A stretch of 64,000 nt of DNA from Mactra quadrangularis (taxonomy: Eukaryota; Mollusca; Bivalvia; Venerida; Mactridae). Every line of letters begins with the position of its first letter. The first letter of the stretch is position 1. Positions 19,920 to 31,700 of the stretch are shown here, one piece after another. The stretch is from NCBI GenBank assembly GCA_025267735.1, contig CM046299.1, positions 18,498,232 to 18,562,231 on the forward strand. The letters run 5' to 3'. Position numbers and translations under genes: made by a program. Below the pieces are notes generated by a model, which saw only the letters and a list, made by a program, of their open reading frames with translations, did no database searches and had not been told where the DNA came from.

Positions 19920-22600
19920 GGGATAACTAGTGTGTTCAATACAGGATAGTTTTTGCATGCACTAAGATATGTACATGCCTGGAAAGGCTTAATCTCTGGA
20001 TTTAACTGTTAATCGCATACTATGAGATCTGTAAGGTTGAAATGGTGATAAATGGAGCAGTTGTGGATGGATTTGTCACGCAAAACTCTGTGGTGATCAC
20101 CTCTGTTATCTCGCTATTCAGTGAAACGGTGTACAGTCCTATTTTATTAACATCACACATGAATATAATTTCATGGTGTGTTCGCACTCTTGATCTAGTT
20201 TACGAACAATTTTAGAGTGTGTACACGCCCTGAAATTACGTAAGGTTAATAGAATTGGGCTATAACAGTGATAAAATACTGTTCCACTTGACACTAAAGT
20301 ATTGTTTGTTTACAGTAGACCCGCTACATCCAGGTTTCTGTTTTCTAATAAGTAAAAGCAAACACTCACTACGTTATCCCATAACAAAATGGCATGGTGT
20401 TCCGTAAGGCTAGTGCATTTTAAAAGTGATTCTTGGTCGCTTAAGAGTTGTACAGAACGGCTTGTTCAAGATAGCAAATCCAAGATGTCGACTTCTACAA
20501 ACTAAAGTTTAGGGCCTCTTATCAAGCATCTTACGACTAATTTATGTCGCAAATCCTTTTATAATGTATATTGTATAAGATCGTAGGAGTATGATAATAT
20601 GCCGCCATAAACTGTACATATCAAATGAAAAATATTGATATCATTTATCCACACGATTATTTACTGCAACTGGTTCAAAATCTTAGAATTAAATCATGAA
20701 ATAAGTCAGTATTTTTTAAAAAAGAGACCGGTTCCCAATAGGGGCAGACATTTTGAAAAGCAAAGGTGTTCGAAATGCTTTAGTGAGCAAGAAACATGCT
20801 ACATATCACTATGTAGCGATTCAATTTGTTTGTTGCAGACAGCTTCGTAGGAAGTCGCAAGGTAGCAATACAATACAATAACTTTGTGGAAAGGGCCCAT
20901 ATTTTGACCCACATGCATCAAAGAACACGTGGTACAGGCATTTTGTGTATGAAGCAAACGGACAGCTCATGAACATGAAATGTTAATTCATGTTAAACAA
21001 GAAATATAACTCTTGTTTGACTCTCGATAGGCTTAGTTTAAGTTACTTCCCTTTTCTAAATTCACGATTTACGGCGGATTTTATTCCTCATTGCATCTGT
21101 TTACAGAGCTCTCTAATCGTCCCAAAACTTTAATTTGCAGCTATCTATGTTATGTCATGTATGTATTCTGATTCTCTATGGTAGATAATGGTTTACAATC
21201 TACACGTTTATAAAATCTGAACACATTGTTGGTGCTAAAACTTTGATGCTATACAGTTACTAGTTCTTGGTATTAAATTTTCGACACTTGTTACATAGCA
21301 ACCTAAAGATGACGAAAACTTCACGCGTTCTACTTATCACAGTATTCGAACACTTTTAGATCTATTCTTGGTGTATCTAAATCCATTTCCAAACGCGTTT
21401 GTAATCAAGAATTTTATTCTTTGTATAGCAATTATGAACGACGGCTTAATTATTCATATACAATGTATAATGGATCATTTTTTCCCTCCTAAATAGTGTT
21501 TGGCTATATATATTACTGAAACGATGTAACAAAATTGATGCAAATAGTTATTGAAGAACTTAACAAAACCAGTTCACAGACAGTCATGAAACTTCAATTG
21601 TAAAACCACTCTTTGCATTTCTTTATTCTAATGTGCCCTCTTCCTATACATTTTGAAAATACAAAATCTACTCTTAGGCATCAATACGCAGCTCTTACTG
21701 TTTTGCCAATATGGATCCCATCTGGACATTTTGCCCATGTAACACCCTTATGGACTCATATGGATTTGACTGCAGAGAGTGTAAAAATATACTAGTAAAT
21801 AAACGGATGAATGAACAGTTTCAGGCAGGTGATCCCCTCACGGTGCCCATTTACACCTGGATAGAGTGCAACAACTGAAGGTAACTTTCCTGCTTCCTAC
21901 TTGGGTTTGAATCCGGGACCTCTCGTTCTCTCAGCGCTATATTTACTACTGAAACACTACTCACGAATTCATGCAGTCCCCTGAATGTCACCAAAATAAT
22001 ATAAGCGTAGACGTACAAGTTTATTGCACTTTATGAAAGGACAAGATGGTCAAGTTGAAATATTAAACATAATTATCATCATACAAGCATTCTAGACGTC
22101 TAAGAAAATGATTATAACAGTGACCCATATTTGGGTATTAATAATTATTATATTTTGGTAAGATTGGCATCACGTGGCTCATGTATAACTTTCTATCATA
22201 CCGACAAAAATACCGCAACTTCATATTTTAATTGACGTATTTAAATAGAAGTAAAAGTGGAACCGGAAACAATAACTTTGGCTGTATCAATTTAGTTATA
22301 GATTATTCCTATGTGCTTACATTAAGTCGCGTGTATTATCAGGAATTTTATATTTAAGAGGTTTTCTTCCATCGTATATTTTACATACAATTTCACTTTA
22401 GTATGGCCAATATAATCGGCCATTTTTAAATTGAGAATTAAAGGTCGAAATAAAGTTTTTTTTAACATTATGTTTTGGTAATGAAAAATATTGGATTATT
22501 TCACAGGCAAGTATATGACAAATTTTTGTATGCTTTGTTGTACTAATTTAATTCCTATTTCAGCTAGATATAGGGCAACAGTTAACATACTCATCGTGTC
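19920..22600. other. No gene seen
   Basis: Intergenic downstream of RPS19. A tRNA-like fragment (GGGTTTGAATCCGGGACCTC at 21903-21922) marks another SINE relic. Short ORFs have no supporting splice sites. Confidence 0.5.
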
Positions 22601-22611
22601 ATGACAATTCT

Positions 22612-22785
22612 TTAGCGATGTCGATATTCCTCCATGAACAAGGTACGTGGATAAGTTGTTGGCCTAGTGAAAGGGTAGGGTAATCCTGATTATGGACAAA
22701 GGTCCAGAAAAGCTAGGTTAGGCGAGCTAGCCGTTGTAAACTGACCATAATTTGTGTTGACACGGCGTTAAACCTAATGTAAGTA
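22612..22785 (+). mobile_element. SINE family A copy, diverged
   Basis: Keeps GGACAAAGGTCCAGAAAAGC, CTAGGTTAGGCGAGCT and the GTGTTGACACGGCGTTAAAC tail. Confidence 0.7.
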
Positions 22786-23010
22786 CATGTATATTACCTT
22801 TTAAAAAGTGAAAACAATAAAACATCACTGAGCTAGGTATGTCGATCGACTGATAGATATTCATCACAGAGTTTCATGTAATATACCCCTGACAGTGCTT
22901 TGATTTTTGTTACACCAGATATGTGACTGACGAATGGGGCTGCATCGTCAAATCGAAACAATAATTATCACTAGATCGTATCGCAAGAGTCATAATAAAT
23001 TGGAAATGAT

Positions 23011-23477
23011 TAGGGCTGCGGATCGTTGAGCATGTGGCGATCCGATCCGAACCACGATTCATGTAGAACGATTCACGAATCGAACTACGAATCACCAGTC
23101 ATTGAAAAAAACCATACAGGAATTCATATATACAACACATACATTGTATATGTATGAATATACATATAAATATAACACAAATATATAAGTGAAGAATTAC
23201 AGCTTTTATTGCATTTTCAACATAACCGTCTACAGTGTCGTGTTAGAGGTTCAAGGAGGGTTTTCGCATGTGCTGAACATGCGCGGTACACAAATCACGT
23301 TATCAAATGTTTTAATACGTAGCGCAGCTCATTCTCGATGGTAATTTAGCAGATTTATTTTCTCTTTTTGTAACAATAGATCGCGATCCGACAATTTCGG
23401 AAGTGCCGAATATTGGTACTCAGTTTTCTAGTCGGGATCGCGAATATCCGAGTACTCAGATACTCGCAGCAGCCATA
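23011..23477. mobile_element. 467-bp hAT MITE between RPS19 and the FAM234-like gene
   Basis: Ends TAGGGCTGCGGATCG and GCAGCAGCCATA with a perfect 8-bp duplication GAAATGAT (23003-23010, 23478-23485). Subterminal GATCCGA and ACGATTCACGAATCG repeats. Confidence 0.88.
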
Positions 23478-24717
23478 GAAATGATATAAACAATATTATA
23501 TAAATCATCATTATGTAGAAATCTAATTGACTTACTCATTTGGAACCATACCTAACTAAAAGACTTATCATGTTTAAGATAATACACGCTAAATGCTTCA
23601 TGTATGGATAAACAGAATAAGTAAATACGTGATTCTTTGAAAGCCATTTCTATTGAATACGTACATATATGTAAATGTTCTCATATGAACAGGTTAATAA
23701 ATTTAGACTGTCTTATGAACACTGATTAAAACTGTTTTATCAGATGACAGAAACGTGGCATTCTGTATCGTAGTTTAAAAATCCCTCCTTCTTACAGTAT
23801 AAACATTCTCACTGGTGAAAGTTGAAAGTTCTGAAAATACCCCAAACCTATTTTCAAAATACATGTACTGAAATAGTCAGATTTCATAAAAATGACATAG
23901 AGTTGTTTATTCTGAAAATACTGAAATCAGTAAAGATACTGAAATTTTCACCCATGCATTCTGTATCGTAGTTAAAAAAAATCCTGTTGACTAGAGAGAC
24001 TTCCGTTGCTCTTTTTCAATCAACATGAATATAATTTGTGCAATATGAGACCCAAATGGTATTAAATGGCAGTTCTGAAATAGTTTGACATAACCCCTTA
24101 TATTTTACGATTTACGATTTATTTTTCCATCTCAGATGAGGTTGTAAAGGCTTATTCGTAGATTTTAAGTACCTGTACCAATATGAAACAGTATTCACTG
24201 GTATCGTTTGTCGCCAATATCGACACTGGCACCTGTACCAATTACCGGCATACGGCCCTATATATAGCAAGATGAAGTTTTTCTGAAAGTTATTGAAAAG
24301 ACACTTAATTAAAACAACAGAAATCTCGCATTGAAATAGAATCAATTTGACGTTTATTACATTATAATTAAAACAATATCGTTCTATGACGGTTTGTCAT
24401 TTCATTAAACATACAGATATGCACTATAAAATGTTTGTCAGACATTTTATGAGTCTTTCAAAATTTTCAAATGTGAAGAAATCATCTGAATATGAATTTA
24501 TTACAGCGGTGACAGAAATCCTTTGAGATTCTGATTCCAATAAATTAGTATCCTCACAGAAGAAACAGTCTGAATTATGTCTTCTCTTTCGCATCATTTT
24601 ATTGACAAAATCATGCAATTCATGGTTATTTACAGAGATTTATGAGTCTTATAGGAGATAACATTCATTATTCTTATAATTATGACCGTTCTCTCCGTTT
24701 GAGTCGATGTCGTCTGC

Positions 24718-24874
24718 TATAAATAATGTGAACATTATTGAATATGACGTCATTGATATTGTGGACATTCAATATGGCGCGTTCTCAGATACAGGCAGCG
24801 TGTAGGTAGAACATACAAAAGGAATTATCCATAAGTTTTAGACATAACTGGATATTAAAACCGATCATATACAG
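24718..24874 (+). promoter_or_regulatory. Promoter and probable non-coding first exon, likely of the FAM234-like gene
   Basis: TATAAATA (24718-24725) and a palindromic CRE TGACGTCA (24745-24752) are followed by a short segment ending at a strong donor, CAG|GTAAGG (exon end 24874). The only coding content is an 11-codon upstream ORF starting ATGGCGCG. The next acceptor that makes sense is TTTCAG at 28466-28471, before the FAM234-like start codon. This would make a 3.6-kb 5' UTR intron. The linkage is inferred. Confidence 0.4.
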
Positions 24875-25429
24875 GTAAGGCATTGTTTTTACTTTATTTG
24901 CATAAAAAACGGTATTGTTTTACGCAGTTATCTCCTTACAAGGGCATCTGAAGCAATTTCAGTTCTCATAATACTTCTGCTATCGTTTTTATGGCTGAGC
25001 TAACCAATCGATCGTCATGCTTAGTAAATAAGACAAGTTTCCGCTGGTTCCCAGTCACAATATTGATAAACTGATACACACATTACAATATCAGATTTTA
25101 CCTCTCTTGGGGAACCGAACGTCTGCTGTTTTCTCGGAATATTTCTCTCTTTTTAGAAATTTACACAAATTCGTCGACGTTTTTTGTGTTAATTATTTGA
25201 TAAACAAATCATCTGAAACCAATGGAATTAGAAATAAAACTTCATGTCTGAACCTTTTAATCAATTGAATGTTTTACTTTAGTTTTTAATCAATCGTGCA
25301 TTTTTGTGTATCAGTTCTTTAAACATAAAACATCACACCACAATCTTACTAAAATTTCACATTATATGATTTTAAAAATAACAAATACAATGTACATTGT
25401 ACCCATCATGCAAGTATTAAAATACACAT

Positions 25430-25605
25430 ATTTTCAGGTTACGAAGTTAGGATATGAAAGTGGTTGTCCAAACAGATCATATTAAGAACAAGCACTATAT
25501 CTCATTTGCAAAATTTTGATTGCCCAAAAGAAATTTTTGGTTGCCCGAACTAAAAAGTGGTTGTCCCGGGCAACCAGACACCCACTAATTTCGTAGACTG
25601 TACTT
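25430..25605. mobile_element. Second copy of the GTCTACGAAATTAG MITE
   Basis: Right end CCACTAATTTCGTAGACTGTA, internal TTTTTGGTTGCCCGAAC and GGTTGTCCCGGGCAACC. Same order of blocks as 17928-18097. Confidence 0.7.
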
Positions 25606-26168
25606 GTATATTCACAAAGCGTGTGCTACAAAGACTCAGACAAAAGGTACATTTATATTAAGAATGAAAGGATTTTTTGAATTTCTTGGAAACTTGTGAA
25701 AATTGCAATTAAGACATTTTCCCATCAAGTTAAGGCATTTTCCCATTAAGCCCTCTAAATGTGCCAGTCTCAATAAACTAAGCTACTATATATTAATTAG
25801 AATTGTGATTAGTGAGTAACTCTGCCACTTGCTTCCAAATATCTTTATCGATTGAATATGTTGACTTCAGGATAATGTTATGTATCATATTTTTTAAATA
25901 ATACATTATAATATAAAAAATAGTTAAGAAATTTAATGACTCGACAATGCCCTCAAATATTTTATGTATGATATATAAGTATGCATGCATGACAGATATT
26001 ATATGCAAACAGGACATATTGATGTACAAATCTATTTACAACACAAAACTAAATCTTGAAATAAATGTACATTGTACTTGTACTGCTGGTTAAAGATCAC
26101 ACAAACTTAATACAAGATCAATGTAGGTGCACCTTCAAACACAAATGTCAAATCTTATACAATGTAGT

Positions 26169-26259
26169 CAGAATGTAAAAACCTTCTATTCCGGAAATCT
26201 CTCCAAATCGGAATTTGTTTATTGGTCCGAAGCAATTCCGGTTTAGAGGGGTTTTACTG
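26169..26259. mobile_element. Short pogo-like MITE
   Basis: Inverted TTCTATTCCGGAAAT and AATTCCGGTTTAGAGG ends, the right one closing GGGGTTTTACTG next to TA. Confidence 0.6.
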
Positions 26260-26282
26260 TACATCTATATGGTGCTTTATTC

Positions 26283-26478
26283 ATCGTTCCATGAAAATTT
26301 GACAATAATGTCGATTTTCCTCCATTGATTAGATAATATGGAGAAGTTTCCGGCCTTGTGGAAGGGTAGGTGAGTACTGGTTATAGACAAGGGTCCAGGA
26401 AAGCTAGGTTAGGTGCGCTGGACGCCGTAAAATGACCTAAAAATTGTGTTGACACGGCGTTAACTCCAATAAATAATA
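26283..26478 (+). mobile_element. SINE family A copy
   Basis: Best-preserved body: TTCCATGAAAATTTGACAAT, GAGAAGTTTCCGGCCTTG, GGGTCCAGGAAAGCTAGG and the tail GTGTTGACACGGCGTTAA followed by AATAAATAA repeats. Confidence 0.78.
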
Positions 26479-26699
26479 AATAAATAAGATAAAATAAATT
26501 ATTCATCGTATTATTACAGTAAAGTCCCACTATTAGGATCATCACAATCAATGATCTTACAAACCCAACTTATTGTGATAATCCGCCAAAAGTTGTCCCC
26601 CTTGTTGAGGTAGTTAAAATCGATATGGGTTGAATCGATTGAGAAATTTACCAGCGGAAGTGTCTCAGTAAATGGACCTTTTTATATAGTTTTATATTC

Positions 26700-26870
26700 C
26701 CAAATAATGCGTATCGCGGGTTTTAGCGCAAAACGGTCGTAACTTAATTTAAAAAAGAGTGAATTTCGACCGTTTTGCGCTAAACCCCCGATAATGGAGT
26801 TATAACTCATCAAATTGCGTAATTTTGACGTAAACAAGGTGGTCTTTGTAGTGGAATTTCACCGTGTATA
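26700..26870. repeat. Hairpin element GGTTTTAGCGCAAAACGGTC
   Basis: GGGTTTTAGCGCAAAACGGTC (26718-26738) and GACCGTTTTGCGCTAAACCC (26768-26788) are near-perfect inverted arms about 30 bp apart, in AT-rich flanks. Confidence 0.75.
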
Positions 26871-27899
26871 ACATGGAAACCATTATACTAACTAATCACT
26901 AATTGATAAAAAGGGTGTTTCATCAAAAACTTATAGAAAAAGTAATATTACTGATGAGCTATCGATATGCCCATATGTTGAACAATTTAGGTTGTATTAT
27001 GAGGGTAGTGAATTCCGAATGTTACGTGCTATATTCCATATTCAAATAATAATTTAAGTCTTTTTACTTCATATTTTCCATCATTTTGCGACAACCGGCC
27101 GTAATCCTTTCATTTAATGGAGTTTCATGTAGCCGGGTTACTAAGTACATAATTATGTCTCCGTTCGCTAAAAACATATTACAGAGCGGCGTAAACACAT
27201 CGCAAAAATGTATGCCTTATTATGTTATCCCTGTTTTCCTTAAATATGGATCAATTATTGTGAGTCACTGGTGAAGATTTGTGCTTAATTAGCTGGTTAA
27301 ATACTTAGGTCTAGAGACAACGAATAGGCGACATTTGCAAAAAAAAACCCCACAAATTGTCGGTTACTGGTATTCATTTTTGTCTCCATCTCTCTCTCCC
27401 CAACACACATACCGCAAGACCTCTGTCTAGTTCTCGGCCATCTCCCCTACAACATATACGAGTATTACCTCCGCCAGAAAGTGAAACCCCCACGTAAACG
27501 TAAACCTTATATACGTATTTTGTCTTTATGGTAAAAACACAAGGCGGTAAGAGAACAAAATTATGAGCGAGAAAACATCTATGAAATTATTGATCTGTCT
27601 TGGAGGTATTACAGAACAGTACAATTCAATTACCAAGTACAATTTCCTTTGCTAGTAATTGTATTCAGTCAACATTGGAACCTCGCGTTCAAATTAAATA
27701 AAGACACAGTCAATTATTAGCTATGAATTTTTCATAAACAAGTAATTGGCAGGACGTTGTTATGTTCAGTGTAGTTGACAACGCTATCAGAAGTTAATTG
27801 ATTTATAGAAACTATATTGAACATTGATTAAATGTCTGAAAAATCTGTGCCTTAATTGATGATGCTTATCGAGCCGGAAATCATGGACTCCTACGCACA

Positions 27900-28150
27900 A
27901 GTGTACGATCAATCCGAAATCGATCGTGTTCGTATAGTAACGAAGAAAGCCGAGTACTTCCGATTGATATATGATATAGCATTCAGGTCCACTCTGAACT
28001 CGATCTGGCTCGTCAAGTTACGGAGAAAGCCGAGTAATTACGATTGATATATGATATAGCATTCAGATCCACTCTGAACTCGATCTGGCTCGTCATGTTA
28101 CGGAGAAAGCCGAGTAATTACGATTGATATGTGCTATAGCATTCCATTCG
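27900..28150 (+). repeat. 80-bp tandem repeat, about 3 units
   Basis: TCCACTCTGAACTCGATCTG recurs at 27988 and 28068 with GAGAAAGCCGAGTAATTACG and GATATAGCATTCA. The first unit is diverged. It lies upstream of the FAM234-like coding exon. Confidence 0.88.
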
Positions 28151-28471
28151 GAACTCCTCGGCCATTCGCTACGAATAACTATTCATTCATGAAAGGTCGA
28201 GGTGTTCCGAATGATAGCATTCTTCAGATCTTCTATGAACTCAATGGTATACATTGTCACGAAAATTGCCGATTTCGGTTACGAATGTATTAGATTGTCT
28301 CCACTATTATGCTTCTTACGATGATTAAGGAATTACTCGACGTTTTACGAATGACGATGGAGGTGTTTAAGCCACTGCTATCTGTTTATTGTTAAACGGA
28401 AGTAGTAAATTAAATATCTTGAAGTGATTTCAGTTGACATGTTACTAATAATTGATTTTGTTTACTTTCAG

Positions 28472-28707
28472 AAGAATGGCCATTGTTGATAAGAGCATGT
28501 TTACGTCAAAAACTATACAGTTATGAAAGTTCTAGCTTACTTTTGGTTCAACAAATGAAACAGAATCATAGGATGTCGTATTTAAATGGTCTTGCAGCAG
28601 AATTGTGAACGTAAAAGTCGCTGTGTCCCAGTAAGGACGGATTATAAAGCACGCCATAAAATCTCAAGCGCTCGCTGTATAACAGACGCTCGCAACCATA
28701 GAAAAAC
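28472..28707 (+). other. Probable 5' UTR part of the FAM234-like first coding exon
   Basis: Begins after a TACTTTCAG acceptor and runs to the start codon. The start context AAAACATGGCGGC also fits a YY1 site. A short upstream ORF starts at 28476. If the acceptor is not used, this stretch would instead be the core promoter. Confidence 0.4.
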
Positions 28708-31700
28708 ATGGCGGCATTTGAAGAGGAAGCGTTAGGTATGACAGTGCGGTATAATAAAGGAGGGAAAAAGAACGGTTACCATAACGACGATTTTGATAGA
28801 CCTCCTGATTGGGAACATGAATATTCAGATGAAGATGAAGTATTTATGGAAAGTCCTAGTATAGACAAGGCATCAGCTACAAAACCTTTAATGTATCCAC
28901 GTGCTAGAAATAAATCTAGAATTGGACGTGGACCATTGAGAAAATGTCGGCCAATAGTTAATGCCATATGCTGTTTTCTGTTCCTGGTGCTATCCTTAGG
29001 GTCTCTTATGGGCCTTGTTGTTTACTTTGTGAATAAACATAATAAAGGTGTTTTAGAATTAGTTCAAAGTGACCATATCAAACAGCATGTTTCAAAATTT
29101 ATTAGTACTTCAAGAAAACAAGATTATTCGGATATAGTCGGTTGTGATCATATAGAAGTCGAGGACGTATGGACTGTTGGTTTACCGAAATTACTGACAG
29201 AATCAGCATTTAGACTTGTTGACGTCAATCAGGATGGTGTACTGGATATAATACTAGGCTTTGCTACAGGTAATCTTATTACTACTTAGAAACACTCTAT
29301 TGTTTAAATATGGCGCGTATCTTATAATATATTGAATTAACTAACATTTTTTTATTCCAAGAGTGTCCATAGCTCAATTTAGTTACATTTTCCATTTTTT
29401 GAATCAATCCTCTTCTTTGTTTTCAATATTTTAACGTAAGCCTGGACAAGAATTTCAATTTAATTCATAAAACACTACAGGTCTATTTTTGCATATCCGA
29501 TGGCATTTGACTTTGTTTGACAGTATATTTCTGTCGATAGCACTATATGCATCATAGTTATACGTTTGCTTATCTAAAAGCAATCATAAAAACAATATTT
29601 GACATTGTTGTTCCTGAGTTAAGTAAGTCAATATCATACCTGTAACTACACAAAAAAGTCTCACATAAGACCAATAGCGTGGATTGTCTCGATATTCATG
29701 AACGTAAAGTTGGCAGACTCAGCAGACACAGCAGACACAGCAGAAGGAACGATCCTTCTGCTGTGTCTGCTGGCAGAAGGATAAATCTACAGCAGAAGGA
29801 ACGATCCTTCTGCTGTGTCTGCTGGCAGAAGGATACATTTACAGCAGAAGGATCAATCTTTCAAGACGAGTGTATAAAGTAGCCCTATTTTCGGACGTAC
29901 ATTTCGGTTTGAGTGACATCCTTCTGCTATAAATAAATACACGTATTCTTAATTAATTTAAAAACTAAATCACAAAATCAAACTGGCAATAGAATAAGCT
30001 TTCTTTTGATGTATATATGAGTGAATAACTCGACTTAATTTGGACAAAATATATGTTTATATGTCAAGTTCGTAAATTCACCCGACCACAGATTGGTTTG
30101 ATTTTTTCATTGATATGTGCGAAAACATGCTATTGCCAGTTTGATTTTATGATTTAGTTTTTAAATTAATTAAGAATACGTGTATTTATTTATAGCAGAA
30201 GGATGTCACTCAAACCGAAATGTACGTCCGAAAATAGGGCTACTTTATACACTCGTCTTGTTGTTATTCTTTTACAAAAATTCAAAATCGACCTGTCTAA
30301 ACCTTTTTCTATGTATAAGCTTTAAAATGATGCATAATATCGCATATTTTGTCTTAAATGTGGCTTAAAATAAGACTCGGTAAATAGCATGTATTGGCAC
30401 TTTTCGAACCGAACTTCCGCACTGAGAATTTTCGTACTCGATATATTAACGTATAATTTGTCGCAATTAAATAGAGTTTATCGCACATCTATATACCAGA
30501 TTAAAGCTTGTTCTATATAAAATTTGATTTTGTGAACAGATAGATGAAATGATTAATAAAACATGTGTTAAATAACAGCAGAAGGATGTCAGTCGAACAC
30601 AAAATTCACATTCGAAATGGGCCTGTTTTGTTTACTCACCTGGCCCTTATTCTTTATTTACTGTTCAAAATGTACTCATCAAAACATTTTCATAACTATC
30701 AGCTTTAAAATGATGCATAATATCACATGTTTTGCTTAAATTGAGGCTTGAAATTATAATTCAATTATTCTGCCAACAGACGTGGCAGAAAGATTGATTC
30801 TGTTGTTGTTTAATCCTTCTGCCAGCAGACACATCTTTCTGTTATTATAAAATCTTTCTGCCAACAGACACATCTTTCTGTTATAATTCAATCCTTCTGC
30901 CAGCAGACCCAGCAGAAAGATTGATCCTTCTGCTGTAAATGTATCCTTCTGCCAGCAGACACAGCAGAAGGATCGTTCCTTCTGCTGTAGATTTATCCTT
31001 CTGCCAGCAGACACAGCAGAAGGATCGTTCCTTCTGCTGTGTCTGCTGAGTCTGCCAACTTTACGTTCATTCGATATTCAAAGAATGCGTTCATCTACGA
31101 CACATGGAACAGTGTAGGTAATGGTAGCTTTCACCGTGAGCAAAATGAAACTGTGCTGACAGAACGGTTTAAAAGCTTTAATCTCTTTCATTTAAACATC
31201 GGATTTCCTCCTCAATGTCCCTATTCATACCATATCGAATCTTTACGCAACCCATCTTTATTTATTACTTTTATTATTATTATCATTACTTTCATACTTA
31301 TTATCATTGATACAATTATTATCTATCATTATTATAAATATCATTATCAATACAGTGTATTCATTATTTTTATACCCCCGCTTCGAAGAAGGGGGGGTAT
31401 ACTGTTTTACCCTTGTCCGTGCGTGTGTGTGTGCGTGCGTGCGTCCGTTACGAAATTTCCGTCGCAGTTTTCTCAGCAACTATATCATGCAGCAGTCTAA
31501 TACTTTGCATACTGCTTCATCCCATAGTCCCATGTGGTGTAAAGCGATTTTTTATTATCATTTACATTTTAGAATTATTTTCAATATGATAATAAATATT
31601 ATTATCATTATTATTTTTATCATTATAATCATTATTATCATCATTATCATCATTGCCATTACTATCATCATTATCTTCATTATTATCATAATTGATATTA

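Noticed and set aside
24424..24618. Minus-strand ORF reading LHDFVNKMMRKRRHNSDC...
   Set aside because: Looks protein-like but starts at TTG, has a stop just upstream, and lacks a usable acceptor or donor; cannot be supported.
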